DNA of 64,000 nucleotides from Desulfosarcina alkanivorans (GCF_009688945.1 NZ_AP021874.1:7234001-7298000); one strand, 5' to 3'. Counted from the stretch's first letter, positions 16,382-25,118 are shown. Notes: generated by a model not told the origin, from the sequence alone. Made by a program: numbers and translations.

Positions 16382-16795
16382 TTATTTTTCGACGACCGGG
16401 TATCTGGCGCGATGCCATTCCCGCCAGCCGCCTTTGAGTGCGTAGACATGGGTATAGCCCCGAGCCATGAGTTTTCGTGCAAAACTTGCACTGGTGGCTT
16501 CGTTCGGTCAGGCGCAGTAGAGGACCAGGGTCCCCGCTTTGGGAAATTGGGACGCCCAGGTGGCGAACTCCCCGGGATCGGTCCGATGAGCACCCTTGAT
16601 TTTAAATTCACTGGAACCCCAGTCCCTTCCCGCTCTTACATCCAGAATGTAGGTGTCTGCGTTGCCAAGGATTTTTTGCAGCTCATCCTTGTTCATCAGC
16701 TTCACTTTCTGCGAGGCTGCGGCCGGGATCAGCATGCCGCTCAGAAGAACGACGGCCACTGCCAGCAACAGGCCCTTACAAATGATTGGTTTCAT
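16382..16795 (-). CDS. Exported rhodanese-like protein, putative selenoprotein (in-frame TGA at 16510-16508)
   Basis: The frame starts at ATG 16795 behind an AGAGGAG site and encodes a signal peptide (residues 1-28, ending IPAAAS) and a rhodanese domain with YILDVRAGRDW. It meets TGA at codon 96, then continues in frame for 41 codons that complete the domain (PNEATSASFARKLMARGYT, then YALKGGWREW) and ends in TAA at 16384-16382. Rhodaneses of this subgroup usually read YCxCPNEA here; the TGA replaces the second Cys, giving C-A-U. A six-base-pair hairpin with a GTT loop starts 16 bases after the TGA, fitting a bacterial SECIS. Expected role: periplasmic sulfur or selenium transfer. A plain nonsense mutation is the alternative, but the intact downstream codons argue against it. 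Confidence 0.85.
16477..16510 (-). promoter_or_regulatory. Candidate bacterial SECIS element with its TGA codon
   Basis: On the transcript, TGA (16510-16508) is followed by 16 bases and then a perfect hairpin GTGCAA-GTT-TTGCAC (16491-16477). The apical loop contains GU as in the E. coli fdhF SECIS, and the loop lies about 23 bases after the TGA, within the spacing SelB tolerates. Confidence 0.65.
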
Positions 16796-16964
16796 GGCAT
16801 TTCTCCTCTTTGATGCGTTTTTGCTGTTATTGGCCCTCCCGCAGCAGCCTGCGGGCCGGCCGGCCCGTCATCTTGCCGGGCCGTGGGGTTTCTGGTGGTT
16901 TTCAGGAGGTCCGGCCCGGAAACGGACCGGAACCTTTTCCGAAATTTATCAAACCGCGTTCGCT

Positions 16965-18245
16965 TCAGACGGCCGGAGAGGTTTTCCGGCCTTTGGCCAG
17001 GCGGACAACAAAAAGGAGCATCGCCCCCCCGGACCATAACGCGAAAATACAGGTCGACAACAGGGCCCGCCGGTCATCCGTGACCCATAGATAAACCATC
17101 CCGGCGCCCGTCAATGCGGCCGACGGAACCGTAAGCCAGGTGATGCGGCGAAAAGCTGCGGACGTTTTCGCGACCCGCGCTTTCAGGGCCGCCAGATGGA
17201 CCAGAATGATATGCAGCAGCCACAATACAAAGGCTGCTCGGATGAACACTTCCAACTCCGGTGCGCCGGCAGCCCCCGCCGCCATCATGGCGGCGACGGC
17301 GAACGCCAGGACCAGTGTTGCCCATAGGTTGCGTCGGGCGGAGCCCCGGCAGAATCGAGGCAGCATGTCCATGTGCGCCAGTGAGGTGACCATCCGGGCC
17401 GAGGTTGAGAAAAGCGAGATGACCGCACACCCCGTTCCGGCAATCAGGACGATGCCCATCAGGATACGGCCGGCCTGTCCACCGATCTGACGGGCCGCCA
17501 GCGTATAGGGGATGAAGGTTTCGGCCAGCCTTGGCGCCGGAACATGCGCCAGGGAGACCGCACCCCACATGCTCAACAAGACCACCGTCATTCCCAACGC
17601 CGCCAGCATCATTTTTGTGGCTGCGCCGGTGCCCCGGAGATGTTCGCGGCGATGAATCCCCAGGTCGAAGCCGACAAAGAGCAGCAGGCCCGAAAACACC
17701 GTGCCCGCGCCGAATCCCGATGGCGGGCGATCATCCGGTGTCGGCGGCTGACCCGTCTGCAGGAAACCGGCCAGAACCAGAACCATCAGACCCGCCAGGG
17801 TGATCGCCACCAGACCCGTCATTATCCTCTCTGCCAGCCCGTATCCCCGGCACAGAACCAGGGCCACGGCGGCAAGATAGAGAAACGCAAATCCAAAATT
17901 AGGGAACCAGTAAACGAAGGTTTCGTTGAATACAAAGCCCGACGTGGCCAGGATGCCGGTGGATAAACCGATGGTCAGGGCCAGACGGCCGGTCAATGCC
18001 AGGGCGATGGCGGTCCCCCCGCCGTGCTCCTTCAACGCCGCCAGGTAGCCGCCTGCACCTGCCGCGGAAATTTCCAGCCGTCGGTAGCTGGCGACGGAGA
18101 GGGCGAAGAGTGCCGCCGCACCCGCCGCCACGATCCAGAATCCGGTACCGATATGACCGGCCAGGTTGCCCCACAGCCGGAGATGATCCGGCGAAACCAG
18201 CAGGGCCATCGAAGCGGCCAACCATGACATCATCGCTGGCAACAT
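16965..18245 (-). CDS. APC-superfamily amino acid permease-like transporter
   Basis: A 426-residue polytopic membrane protein with about 11-12 hydrophobic segments and glycine-rich helices (GLSTGILATSGFVFNE, GTGCAVISLFSTSARM) typical of amino acid/polyamine/organocation permeases. GAGGAGG lies eight bases before the ATG. It likely exchanges or imports an amino acid or amine across the inner membrane; the substrate is not evident. It is 170 bases upstream of the rhodanese gene on the same strand, so co-transcription is possible but not shown. Confidence 0.78.
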   Translation of the reverse strand: MLPAMMSWLAASMALLVSPDHLRLWGNLAGHIGTGFWIVAAGAAALFALSVASYRRLEISAAGAGGYLAALKEHGGGTAIALALTGRLALTIGLSTGILATSGFVFNETFVYWFPNFGFAFLYLAAVALVLCRGYGLAERIMTGLVAITLAGLMVLVLAGFLQTGQPPTPDDRPPSGFGAGTVFSGLLLFVGFDLGIHRREHLRGTGAATKMMLAALGMTVVLLSMWGAVSLAHVPAPRLAETFIPYTLAARQIGGQAGRILMGIVLIAGTGCAVISLFSTSARMVTSLAHMDMLPRFCRGSARRNLWATLVLAFAVAAMMAAGAAGAPELEVFIRAAFVLWLLHIILVHLAALKARVAKTSAAFRRITWLTVPSAALTGAGMVYLWVTDDRRALLSTCIFALWSGGAMLLFVVRLAKGRKTSPAV

Positions 18246-18392
18246 GCCGATTCCTCCTCAATTTCACTGGCAGGCACGATTGGCTGTACCGCATGTCAAC
18301 GTTCAGTCGCGTTTCCCATATCCCGTTGGTCTGGCTTCACGCCAAAACCTTACACCCGATTGTCTGAATGCCTTAGATTCAGGATGCTCTGA

Positions 18393-20402
18393 TCACTGGC
18401 TGCCAAACGGCAACCCCTTCAGCAGGCCCTTTACACCTTCCTCGATATTTTTTTTGGCGTCTTCTTCGGAAGGCATCATTTTTTTCAGGGCTTCCTTGTC
18501 CGGCAGGGGTTGACCGAGTTGCTGCCCCAGCATGCTTTTGAGATCCGGCTTGAAAGTGGGGGCGGTAAGACTGCCCGAAACGATCACCGGCACCATGATT
18601 CCCGAACGTTGGGTCGTGTCTCCCTGGCCTTTGATCGTGGCCACAAATTTGGGCTCAACGCGAAAATCCAGGGTTTCCCCGGCAAGGTCGGCCTTGCCGA
18701 CCGCCAGCACGCGCATCAGGGGAGAGACGAGCCTGGTTGCATCGGTTTTGAACAGCCCGCTGGTGATCGAAAACGGCAGCTGCAGTTCGGCAAAATCGGT
18801 GCGTGGCTTTTGCGAGGGTTGTCGGGTCAGGCCGAAGGAGGCCTGCACATTGCGCACCATGGATGCCAGGTCGATACCCACAATGGCGCCGTCGGTGAAT
18901 TGCAAGTTGCCTTTTCCGCCGAGGGTTTTACGGATCAGGTCGGGGGCCTCGCCTTTGAAATTCAGATCAATGTCGGCCGCCATCGCACCTTCGATCAGTT
19001 CCCTGTCCATCAAATCCTTGATCAACGGGCCGGCCTGGACACTGTTGAGCATCATGTGCATCGCTGTTGACGGTTTTTCCTGCTGAACGTTGACCACACC
19101 CGTACCGGCAATATTGCCCTGGTAAAGATCGATTTTGAGCGGATCCAGCCGGATGATCCCGCTGCGGGCGCTGACTCTGACCTCAATATTTTGCATGCGG
19201 GCTTTTTTAATTTTCAATTCGCCGGTTTTGAGGCGTGCATCCAGTACCAGGCGGCGCAGCGGACCGTAATCGGTGGGTTGGGACGCAGACGCCGCCGGTG
19301 TTTCCGGGGCGGTATCGGCACCGGCGTCGCCTTCTGCGGGCGGCGGCAGATAGCGATCCAGGTCGATGCCGTCCAGATCAAGATCGAATTTGAGATTGGG
19401 TCGGGTCAACTCGCCGGCCTGTGCGGAGAAGGTGGCCCGGGAGTCGTCCAGCTTCAACCGACCGTCGGACACGGTGATGGCTTCCGGGGTGCCCTTGAGG
19501 TTGAGTGCCACGGCAACCGCGTTCAGCACGTTGGCGTCGGCCGTTTCCAGGGGCGGCTTCAGGCCCAGTCGGTCCATGATCCTGCGGGGTGAAAAGTCGG
19601 CCACGTCGACGGCCAGGTCGAATTTCGGCGGCGCCGCGGACGGGTCGATGCGCCCATCCAACCGAACTTCCAGTTCGTCGAGCAGCCGGGCGGCCAGTTT
19701 CAGCGATATGGGGCTTTTTCCGGGCCGATCCCCCAGTGGGCCGACAGTGCCGTCGAGTTTTACCGGCTGCTGGTCCGCCAGGGCCGAAAAGGCCACCCCG
19801 ATGGGTTTGTCAAAAGAGAGGTCGGTCAGGACCAGATTGATGTCCTCGACTGTCTTGCGTGTACCGCCGGCATGGTCTATCCATAGGATCCGGCCATTGG
19901 TGACGGCAAATTCTCCCACCAGCAGCCTTTTGATGGGAAATTCACCTCTCGGGGCCGGTGTCTGCAGGTCTTTTGGCTGCGCCGCTGTTTTCTCCGCGGG
20001 TTTCCCCAGCCCTTCCCAACCGCCTTTGCCATCCTTGCGCTTTTCCAGCACCAGAACCGGTTTGTCGACCACGAACCGTCTGACCTCGATGGTACGTGAA
20101 AGCAGGGGAAGCAGCTTGACCCGGACCTCAAACGATTCCACTGAGACCAAATCCTGCTCCTCAAAACCGGATGGATTGCCCAGGTGCAGGTCCGACAAGC
20201 GAATGCCGACCCAGGGAAAAATGGACGGCTTCAGGTCGCCACCCAGCTTGAACGTCCGGCCGGTGGCCTTTTCCACCTGATGCTGGATCTGCGGTTTGTA
20301 TTTTTCGACGTCGATAACCATGGGCAGCACGATGACGGCGATGACGATGAGCGCAACGGCGCAACCGATTACCGCAAAGATCCATTTAACGGTCTTATTC
20401 AT
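18393..20402 (-). CDS. AsmA family protein
   Basis: About 669 residues. One N-terminal membrane anchor (WIFAVIGCAVALIVIAVIVLP), then the AsmA start region (YKPQIQHQVEKATGRTFKLGG, FPWVGIRLSDLHLGNP), a long beta-rich middle with an Ala/Pro linker, and the C-terminal AsmA block (LTRQPSQKPRTDFAEL, SGLFKTDATRLVSPLMRV). AsmA-type proteins are inner-membrane-anchored, periplasm-spanning and implicated in lipid transport to the outer membrane. The ATG at 20402 has AAGGGGG upstream and begins at the membrane anchor; an in-frame start 44 codons earlier lacks support. Confidence 0.88.
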   Translation of the reverse strand: MNKTVKWIFAVIGCAVALIVIAVIVLPMVIDVEKYKPQIQHQVEKATGRTFKLGGDLKPSIFPWVGIRLSDLHLGNPSGFEEQDLVSVESFEVRVKLLPLLSRTIEVRRFVVDKPVLVLEKRKDGKGGWEGLGKPAEKTAAQPKDLQTPAPRGEFPIKRLLVGEFAVTNGRILWIDHAGGTRKTVEDINLVLTDLSFDKPIGVAFSALADQQPVKLDGTVGPLGDRPGKSPISLKLAARLLDELEVRLDGRIDPSAAPPKFDLAVDVADFSPRRIMDRLGLKPPLETADANVLNAVAVALNLKGTPEAITVSDGRLKLDDSRATFSAQAGELTRPNLKFDLDLDGIDLDRYLPPPAEGDAGADTAPETPAASASQPTDYGPLRRLVLDARLKTGELKIKKARMQNIEVRVSARSGIIRLDPLKIDLYQGNIAGTGVVNVQQEKPSTAMHMMLNSVQAGPLIKDLMDRELIEGAMAADIDLNFKGEAPDLIRKTLGGKGNLQFTDGAIVGIDLASMVRNVQASFGLTRQPSQKPRTDFAELQLPFSITSGLFKTDATRLVSPLMRVLAVGKADLAGETLDFRVEPKFVATIKGQGDTTQRSGIMVPVIVSGSLTAPTFKPDLKSMLGQQLGQPLPDKEALKKMMPSEEDAKKNIEEGVKGLLKGLPFGSQ

Positions 20403-21001
20403 GGTAACCCCCTTTTTTAGGTTTGGATCTGATTTGAGGTTGACGGGTGTCTGCCCGTATTTTTCCGTATTCGCGAAAGGGCCATCGCAGATCCTGGCAC
20501 CCGGAGAAACGGCAGGGCATGGTACGCGATCCATTGGGTGGCGACGTCATTCAGGCCGGACCTTATCCATTCCGTTGACATGATCCAGTTGTACCGCCAA
20601 ACAGACGTAATGTATGGAATTTAAGACCGTCTTCAGGGATGTAAAGCCTGCCGGCGACCAGGAGGCACGCGGTTTGGCGAAAAAAGTCAAGGACGCCTTG
20701 GGAAAAAATAAAACGGCTCCGGTCAGAAACGCCGGCTTGGAGGGGGCAACCCGCGTTCCGGCCAGGATGGCTGTCGGATCCATCTCCCGAAAAAACCGGC
20801 AGGAAACATCCGCTGACAGCAGCGCTGGATGGGTGTGGCGGCCACAGAGCGGTGGCTTCCTGAGGGTTGAAACGCGTGACGAGCGCAGGCAAGGCGAGGC
20901 AACATTTGGCGAGAAAGCGCAGTTTATGATTGGTAAACGAGCATCTGAAACCGGATTATAACGGCGTATGGCCAAGCGCAAATGCTTTACACCAGTTGCT
21001 G
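20403..21001. other. Intergenic region with a possible dispersed repeat
   Basis: About 600 bases. Frames of 100-145 codons are open on both strands, but none has a ribosome site or recognisable protein sequence, so I do not call a gene. The right-hand third (about 20860-20985) looks like a dispersed non-coding repeat and is listed separately. Confidence 0.5.
20862..20985. repeat. Candidate dispersed intergenic repeat
   Basis: The block around GCGAGGCAACATTTGGCGAG and AGCGCAGTTTATGATTGG, followed by GGATTATAACGGCG, resembles a non-coding repeat that I recall recurring between genes in Desulfobacterales genomes. Only one copy is visible in this window, so the call rests on memory and needs a genome self-comparison. 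Confidence 0.3.
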
Positions 21002-22570
21002 CTAATCGCCAGCCGGCGGTGCCTGCCTGTCGTTAAGGGCGCCTTTCACCCGGTCGTTTGGTTTTTCCGGCAGTCCCTTTACGTTCGGGAGGCAGAATGA
21101 AAACTCGCTTTCGAAGCCGCACCCCTTGCACCGGTACTCCACGACGACGGACCTGCACTTCAATGCATCACGGATATCGGTCCGGCGTTCCAGCGGTTGG
21201 CCGCACGAACACGCTCCGGGTACAACCAGGATGCAGACGACCCCCGCAATTTCCTCCTCAACGATCTTGAATTCTCCAAGCCCGAGTTCTTGCCACTCGT
21301 CCAGCAATCCGGTGTAAAACGACCGCGTCCTGATCCTTCGCGCCCGGGCGAGGGTTCTGCCGGTGGCCGTCTTCAGGCTGCCCGGCGCGTGATGGGCATA
21401 GGTCAATTCAATACTGGTGCGAACCATAACCTCATCATCCAGAAACTGCCGCCGAAGCGCCTTCTTTGTAAAAAACTGGACCACGCCGAGGTTGCCCAAT
21501 TTGTCCAGGCAATCCGCATCGTAAACGGCGCGGCCGATATCACTGGTCGCCCTGCCTTCGAGAAAGGTGGAAAGGATGGCCTCGCTGACCATCGGCAGCC
21601 ACCGCTCGTAGATGGTGCCCGTAAGGATTCGGCGGGCCAGGCGAACGGCGTTCCGCTCTTCCGGAACGTCGTCTTCGTGGTAGCTTCCATCGGCGAACTT
21701 GCCGGCGTCATGAAGCAGGCCTGCGAGCAGGGCCGGTTCCGGATCCCATCCTTCCGACCTGGCAATGTGGTGGGCAATGCGGGCGACCCTGGAACTGTGG
21801 GACCAAATGCTGGAACAGGTCTCCCGGGCGGATCTGTCCTGAAAGGCGGTTTCCTGTTCGACCAGGGTCCGTCGGATTTTCCGGAGCACTTCCGGCACCA
21901 CGCAGCCGAGGGGGGGGCGCCCGGATAGTCCGCCCTGATGCTTGGCCCCCTGCTGGAGCCAGCGACGATAGCCGCGAATGGTGTTGATGTTCGTAAACGT
22001 GCGGTCTGTCAGTTTCGAAAACCCGTTTAACGCGAACCAGTTTTTATCAAGCCGACGGGTCTGGCACAGCGGGACCAGCATTTCGATTTTGAAGATACCG
22101 GCTTCCAGGTTCCTGCGGATGGCCGGCAGACATCGTTTGCGGAAGACGGCGTGCAGGAATTCCGGCCGGTTTTTCGGGCAGGGGACCACGATATCGAATG
22201 CGCCCAGCTCTTGGAACTGGGCCCGGATGATTTTTTCTTCAACGAAGGGCATGTCCGCGGCACATACAAAGGCCGCGTCGTGTTTTATTTTTTGCAGACC
22301 GCTGTATATTCCCATGAGGGGGCCACAGCCCTGCTTTTCGTCGCGAACGACGGGCAGGTGGAGGAATTCATACTTTTCCGGCGTATTGGTGACGAGAAAT
22401 ACTTTTTCAAACAGGGGAACCACCACACGGGTCGCCCGTTCGATGATCGCCTGGTTGTTGATTTTTAGAAGCGGTTTGTCCGGCGTCAGTCTTTTGCCTT
22501 GTCCGCCTGCCAGGATCAGGCAGGCGGCGGCGATTTTTTTCGAACCGGGTTCGTTCATCGCTGTTGCCAT
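21002..22570 (-). CDS. MobA-like nucleotidyltransferase fused to an HD phosphohydrolase
   Basis: A 522-residue fusion. Residues about 15-210 are a MobA-like NTP transferase: LILAGGQGKRLTPDKPLL is the nucleotide and metal loop, and AADMPFV gives the second metal Asp. Residues about 260-430 are an HD domain (HSSRVARIAHHIA, LLHDAGK, and a later DADCLDKLG). The C-terminal 90 residues hold cysteines in a zinc-ribbon-like pattern (CSCGQP, then CKGCGFESEFSFC). The first part would attach GMP or CMP to molybdopterin; the HD part would hydrolyse a phosphoester, perhaps nucleotide products. A run of eight G occurs at 21910-21917. Confidence 0.82.
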   Translation of the reverse strand: MATAMNEPGSKKIAAACLILAGGQGKRLTPDKPLLKINNQAIIERATRVVVPLFEKVFLVTNTPEKYEFLHLPVVRDEKQGCGPLMGIYSGLQKIKHDAAFVCAADMPFVEEKIIRAQFQELGAFDIVVPCPKNRPEFLHAVFRKRCLPAIRRNLEAGIFKIEMLVPLCQTRRLDKNWFALNGFSKLTDRTFTNINTIRGYRRWLQQGAKHQGGLSGRPPLGCVVPEVLRKIRRTLVEQETAFQDRSARETCSSIWSHSSRVARIAHHIARSEGWDPEPALLAGLLHDAGKFADGSYHEDDVPEERNAVRLARRILTGTIYERWLPMVSEAILSTFLEGRATSDIGRAVYDADCLDKLGNLGVVQFFTKKALRRQFLDDEVMVRTSIELTYAHHAPGSLKTATGRTLARARRIRTRSFYTGLLDEWQELGLGEFKIVEEEIAGVVCILVVPGACSCGQPLERRTDIRDALKCRSVVVEYRCKGCGFESEFSFCLPNVKGLPEKPNDRVKGALNDRQAPPAGD

Positions 22571-22899
22571 GGGGGTTTCGTCAGAATCAACGGGAATTAA
22601 TGATCCGTCTCCAGGATGCTTTTTGGCGGATCGTCTGCTGAAAGGGTCTGGATACAGCGATCCGTTGGCATTTAAAACAATTCCTTATAGGCACATTGCT
22701 GCCCGGCATGCAATCGGTTCGATAATTGTCAAGAAAAACTGTATGGTTGCATGAACCATCTGAAAGAGATAAAAAAATATGAAAATTTCATCCAGGGCAT
22801 GGGCTGGTGTCCGTCCAGAAATGGGCGAATTGGCCATTTCTGGGTGGGCATGATACCATCTCTTGCGATTCACGATCTCATCGAAGGGTGCGCACGGCC
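22571..22899. other. Divergent promoter region between MobA-HD and amidohydrolase genes
   Basis: About 330 bases with no gene. It holds the promoters of both divergent genes. The amidohydrolase side carries a perfect inverted repeat, listed separately; the centre (22725-22795) is AT-rich. Confidence 0.6.
22815..22843 (+). promoter_or_regulatory. Perfect inverted repeat upstream of the amidohydrolase gene
   Basis: CCAGAAATGG and CCATTTCTGG, ten base pairs with a nine-base spacer, ending 57 bases before the start codon. It may be an operator palindrome or an RNA hairpin. No T-run follows, so it is not a terminator. Confidence 0.45.
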
Positions 22900-23832
22900 A
22901 TGTTGAAGCCCCATCTGCCTACACTCAAGGACATTGAGAACCATACCATTCCATCCGGGTTCCCAACGGTGGTTGACGCCCATGTCCACATTTTTCCTGA
23001 CAACATGTTCAAGGCGGTGAGGCGCTGGTTCGATGAACATGCATGGCACATCAGGTACCAGCTGCCCACTACCGGGGTGTTCGATTTTCTACTCTCACAT
23101 GGCGTCGGTCACATCATCGCCCTTCAGTATTCCCATGCCCCAGGGCTTGCCGGGCATCTCAATCAATACATGGCCAGGCAGTGCCGGCCCTATGCCGGCC
23201 GGGTCACCGGTCTGGCGACCATCTTTCCCGGTGAGAAAAATGCGGAAACGATTTTGCAGGACGCATTCGATGCCGGCCTCGGCGGTTTGAAACTGCATGC
23301 CCATGTTCAATGCTTTGACATCAATGCCGACGATACCGAACGCATATTCGATGTCTGCCGGTCCAATCACAAACCCGTGGTGATTCACATCGGAAAAGAG
23401 CCCAAAAGCCCTGCCTACCGCTGTGATCCCGACACGATCTGCGCTGCCGGCAAATTGGAGCGCACCCTGAAAAATTTTCCGGATCTCAATATCTGCGTTC
23501 CTCATCTGGGATTCAGCGAAACGGTCGAATACAAAACGCTGATCGAGCAATACGACAACCTCTGGCTCGACACAACCATGGCGCTTACGGATTATTTTCA
23601 CATCGAAAACCGCATCGATCTCGCAGCGTACCGAATGGACCGGATCATGTACGGATCGGATTTTCCCAACATTCCCTATGCCTGGGACAGGGAACTGAAG
23701 TGGCTCGGTGATTCCAATCTTTCCGAGCCCGATCTGAAAATGGTGTTGCGTCACAATGCGATTCAATTCTTTGATTTGTCAGATTCAATGAAAAATTCCC
23801 GTGAAATGCCTGCTGCTGATGATGATGCATGA
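22900..23832 (+). CDS. Amidohydrolase family protein (amidohydrolase_2 type)
   Basis: A 310-residue TIM-barrel metal hydrolase. Family signatures in order: DAHVHIFPD near residue 25 (HxH metal ligands), GLKLHAHVQ near 130, VVIHIG near 165 (metal His), VPHLGF near 205, and MYGSDFPNIPY near 250 (catalytic Asp). The amidohydrolase_2 group includes decarboxylases and lactonases such as ACMSD-like enzymes; the substrate is unknown. The ATG at 22900 follows AAGGG by 11 bases. Its last 32 bases overlap the start of the downstream membrane-protein gene, implying coupling. Confidence 0.82.
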   Translation: MLKPHLPTLKDIENHTIPSGFPTVVDAHVHIFPDNMFKAVRRWFDEHAWHIRYQLPTTGVFDFLLSHGVGHIIALQYSHAPGLAGHLNQYMARQCRPYAGRVTGLATIFPGEKNAETILQDAFDAGLGGLKLHAHVQCFDINADDTERIFDVCRSNHKPVVIHIGKEPKSPAYRCDPDTICAAGKLERTLKNFPDLNICVPHLGFSETVEYKTLIEQYDNLWLDTTMALTDYFHIENRIDLAAYRMDRIMYGSDFPNIPYAWDRELKWLGDSNLSEPDLKMVLRHNAIQFFDLSDSMKNSREMPAADDDA

Positions 23833-25048
23833 GCTTTTTTGGACAATTCGCTTAACGGGCGGTGACGCTATTTCGCGCATTTTTAACGAAGTACGCCGAT
23901 ATTCGGAAACCACGCCGCTGAGCGATCCCCTGGTGTGGATGGTGGTGACCGTATTGTTCGCGGGCGCTTTGGCGCTTGCGGTGGTGTGGCCGATGCTCTG
24001 GACCCGCATCCGACTGGACCCGGCTGCTTTTCGCAAAAAAAAGACTGTTTCCCCCGGTCTTGCCGTTTCCGTCCGGCAGGCGGTCACGGGATATGTCCGA
24101 ACCCTGGCAGAAACGCTCCTGCAAGGGGTGGTCCTGCTGTGTGCGGTCGTGGTTCTGGCAATGGCGGGATACCTCTTTTGCAAAATGATCTGGTACCTTT
24201 TCCTGTCAACCCCGGTGGGGCAGCAATACGTCGCCTTTTTCCCGCATCGTGTCCGGCTCATTGAAAGCGTGCTGGGGCAGGACCTGTTACGCTTCCCCGT
24301 CATGATCACGGGGATTTCCTTCGGGGCGGGCATGTTTTTTTCCGCATGCTGCCGGTTGCTCCACCTTACACGTTATGCCTACCTGCCCCGGGGGCCGGTG
24401 GGAAGGATCGTCCTGTTCGCGATTCCGCAGAACCTGGTGGCCGCCGCTGCCGTGCGGACGGTGTACACCATCCCCCACTGGGGGGCGGCCTATGCCGGCA
24501 CGCTGATCCCCACGCTTCTGGTTTTTGTTTACTGTTTTCGATTCACGAACCGACTCCTTCCGGAACTTGGCCTGTTTTTCATGTTGTGGAAGCCGAAGAA
24601 AGAAACCCCGCTGCATGTCATTTTTCTCAAGTGCATGAAAACGGAGAAAAAAACGCTGGAATTCGACCCGCTGAACTGGACGCTGACCGGTAAACAATTT
24701 TTGGCCAGCGATGGTATCCGGACCCAGGGGCTGTTCCTGGAAAGAAGTGGACATGAATTTATTCTCTACCGCTATGGTCACGACCTTTTTTTTCAGGTGG
24801 ATGACCGGGAACTTGCTCTGCAGACGGATCTGTCGGTGCTATGGTTGAAGACGGGACGGTACCGGCGCCGTTTCGAGCTATACCGGGGGGGGGATCGCTT
24901 GTTCCGCATGGCCTGGTCGGCCCTGCCCCTGTTGGGTAACCCGGCGCCGACGGCGGCCTTTTTCGATACCTTCGAAGCGACTCTGCAAAACCGCGCTGCC
25001 TACGAAAATGCTTTCATGCCGGAGGATGGCTCTGAAACAATGATCTGA
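23801..25048 (+). CDS. Multi-pass membrane protein of unknown function
   Basis: A 415-residue protein with about five hydrophobic segments in residues 40-250 (for example WMVVTVLFAGALALAVVW and LCAVVVLAMAGYLFC) and a soluble C-terminal part of about 155 residues rich in aromatic and basic residues. No family is recognised. It overlaps the amidohydrolase gene by 32 bases in another frame; ATG codons at 23801 and 23819 are both possible starts. A run of nine G at 24885-24893 lies in the C-terminal part. Confidence 0.72.
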   Translation: MKCLLLMMMHELFWTIRLTGGDAISRIFNEVRRYSETTPLSDPLVWMVVTVLFAGALALAVVWPMLWTRIRLDPAAFRKKKTVSPGLAVSVRQAVTGYVRTLAETLLQGVVLLCAVVVLAMAGYLFCKMIWYLFLSTPVGQQYVAFFPHRVRLIESVLGQDLLRFPVMITGISFGAGMFFSACCRLLHLTRYAYLPRGPVGRIVLFAIPQNLVAAAAVRTVYTIPHWGAAYAGTLIPTLLVFVYCFRFTNRLLPELGLFFMLWKPKKETPLHVIFLKCMKTEKKTLEFDPLNWTLTGKQFLASDGIRTQGLFLERSGHEFILYRYGHDLFFQVDDRELALQTDLSVLWLKTGRYRRRFELYRGGDRLFRMAWSALPLLGNPAPTAAFFDTFEATLQNRAAYENAFMPEDGSETMI

Positions 25049-25098
25049 TCCTATCAGGGTAACCCTCCGTAAGATTTTCGATCAACATCGGTACGGTG

Positions 25099-25118
25099 CC
25101 CGAAAAGGCTTTTTCGGG
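25099..25118 (+). terminator. Possible terminator hairpin
   Basis: CCCGAAAA and TTTTCGGG, eight base pairs with a GGCT loop, about 50 bases past the stop of the membrane-protein gene. The following sequence (TATATTTATGG) is only moderately T-rich, so it is a weak candidate. Confidence 0.35.

Noticed and set aside
20614..20961. 115-codon plus-strand frame, and an opposing 144-codon frame
   Set aside because: No ribosome site, no family, and overlap with the suspected non-coding repeat.
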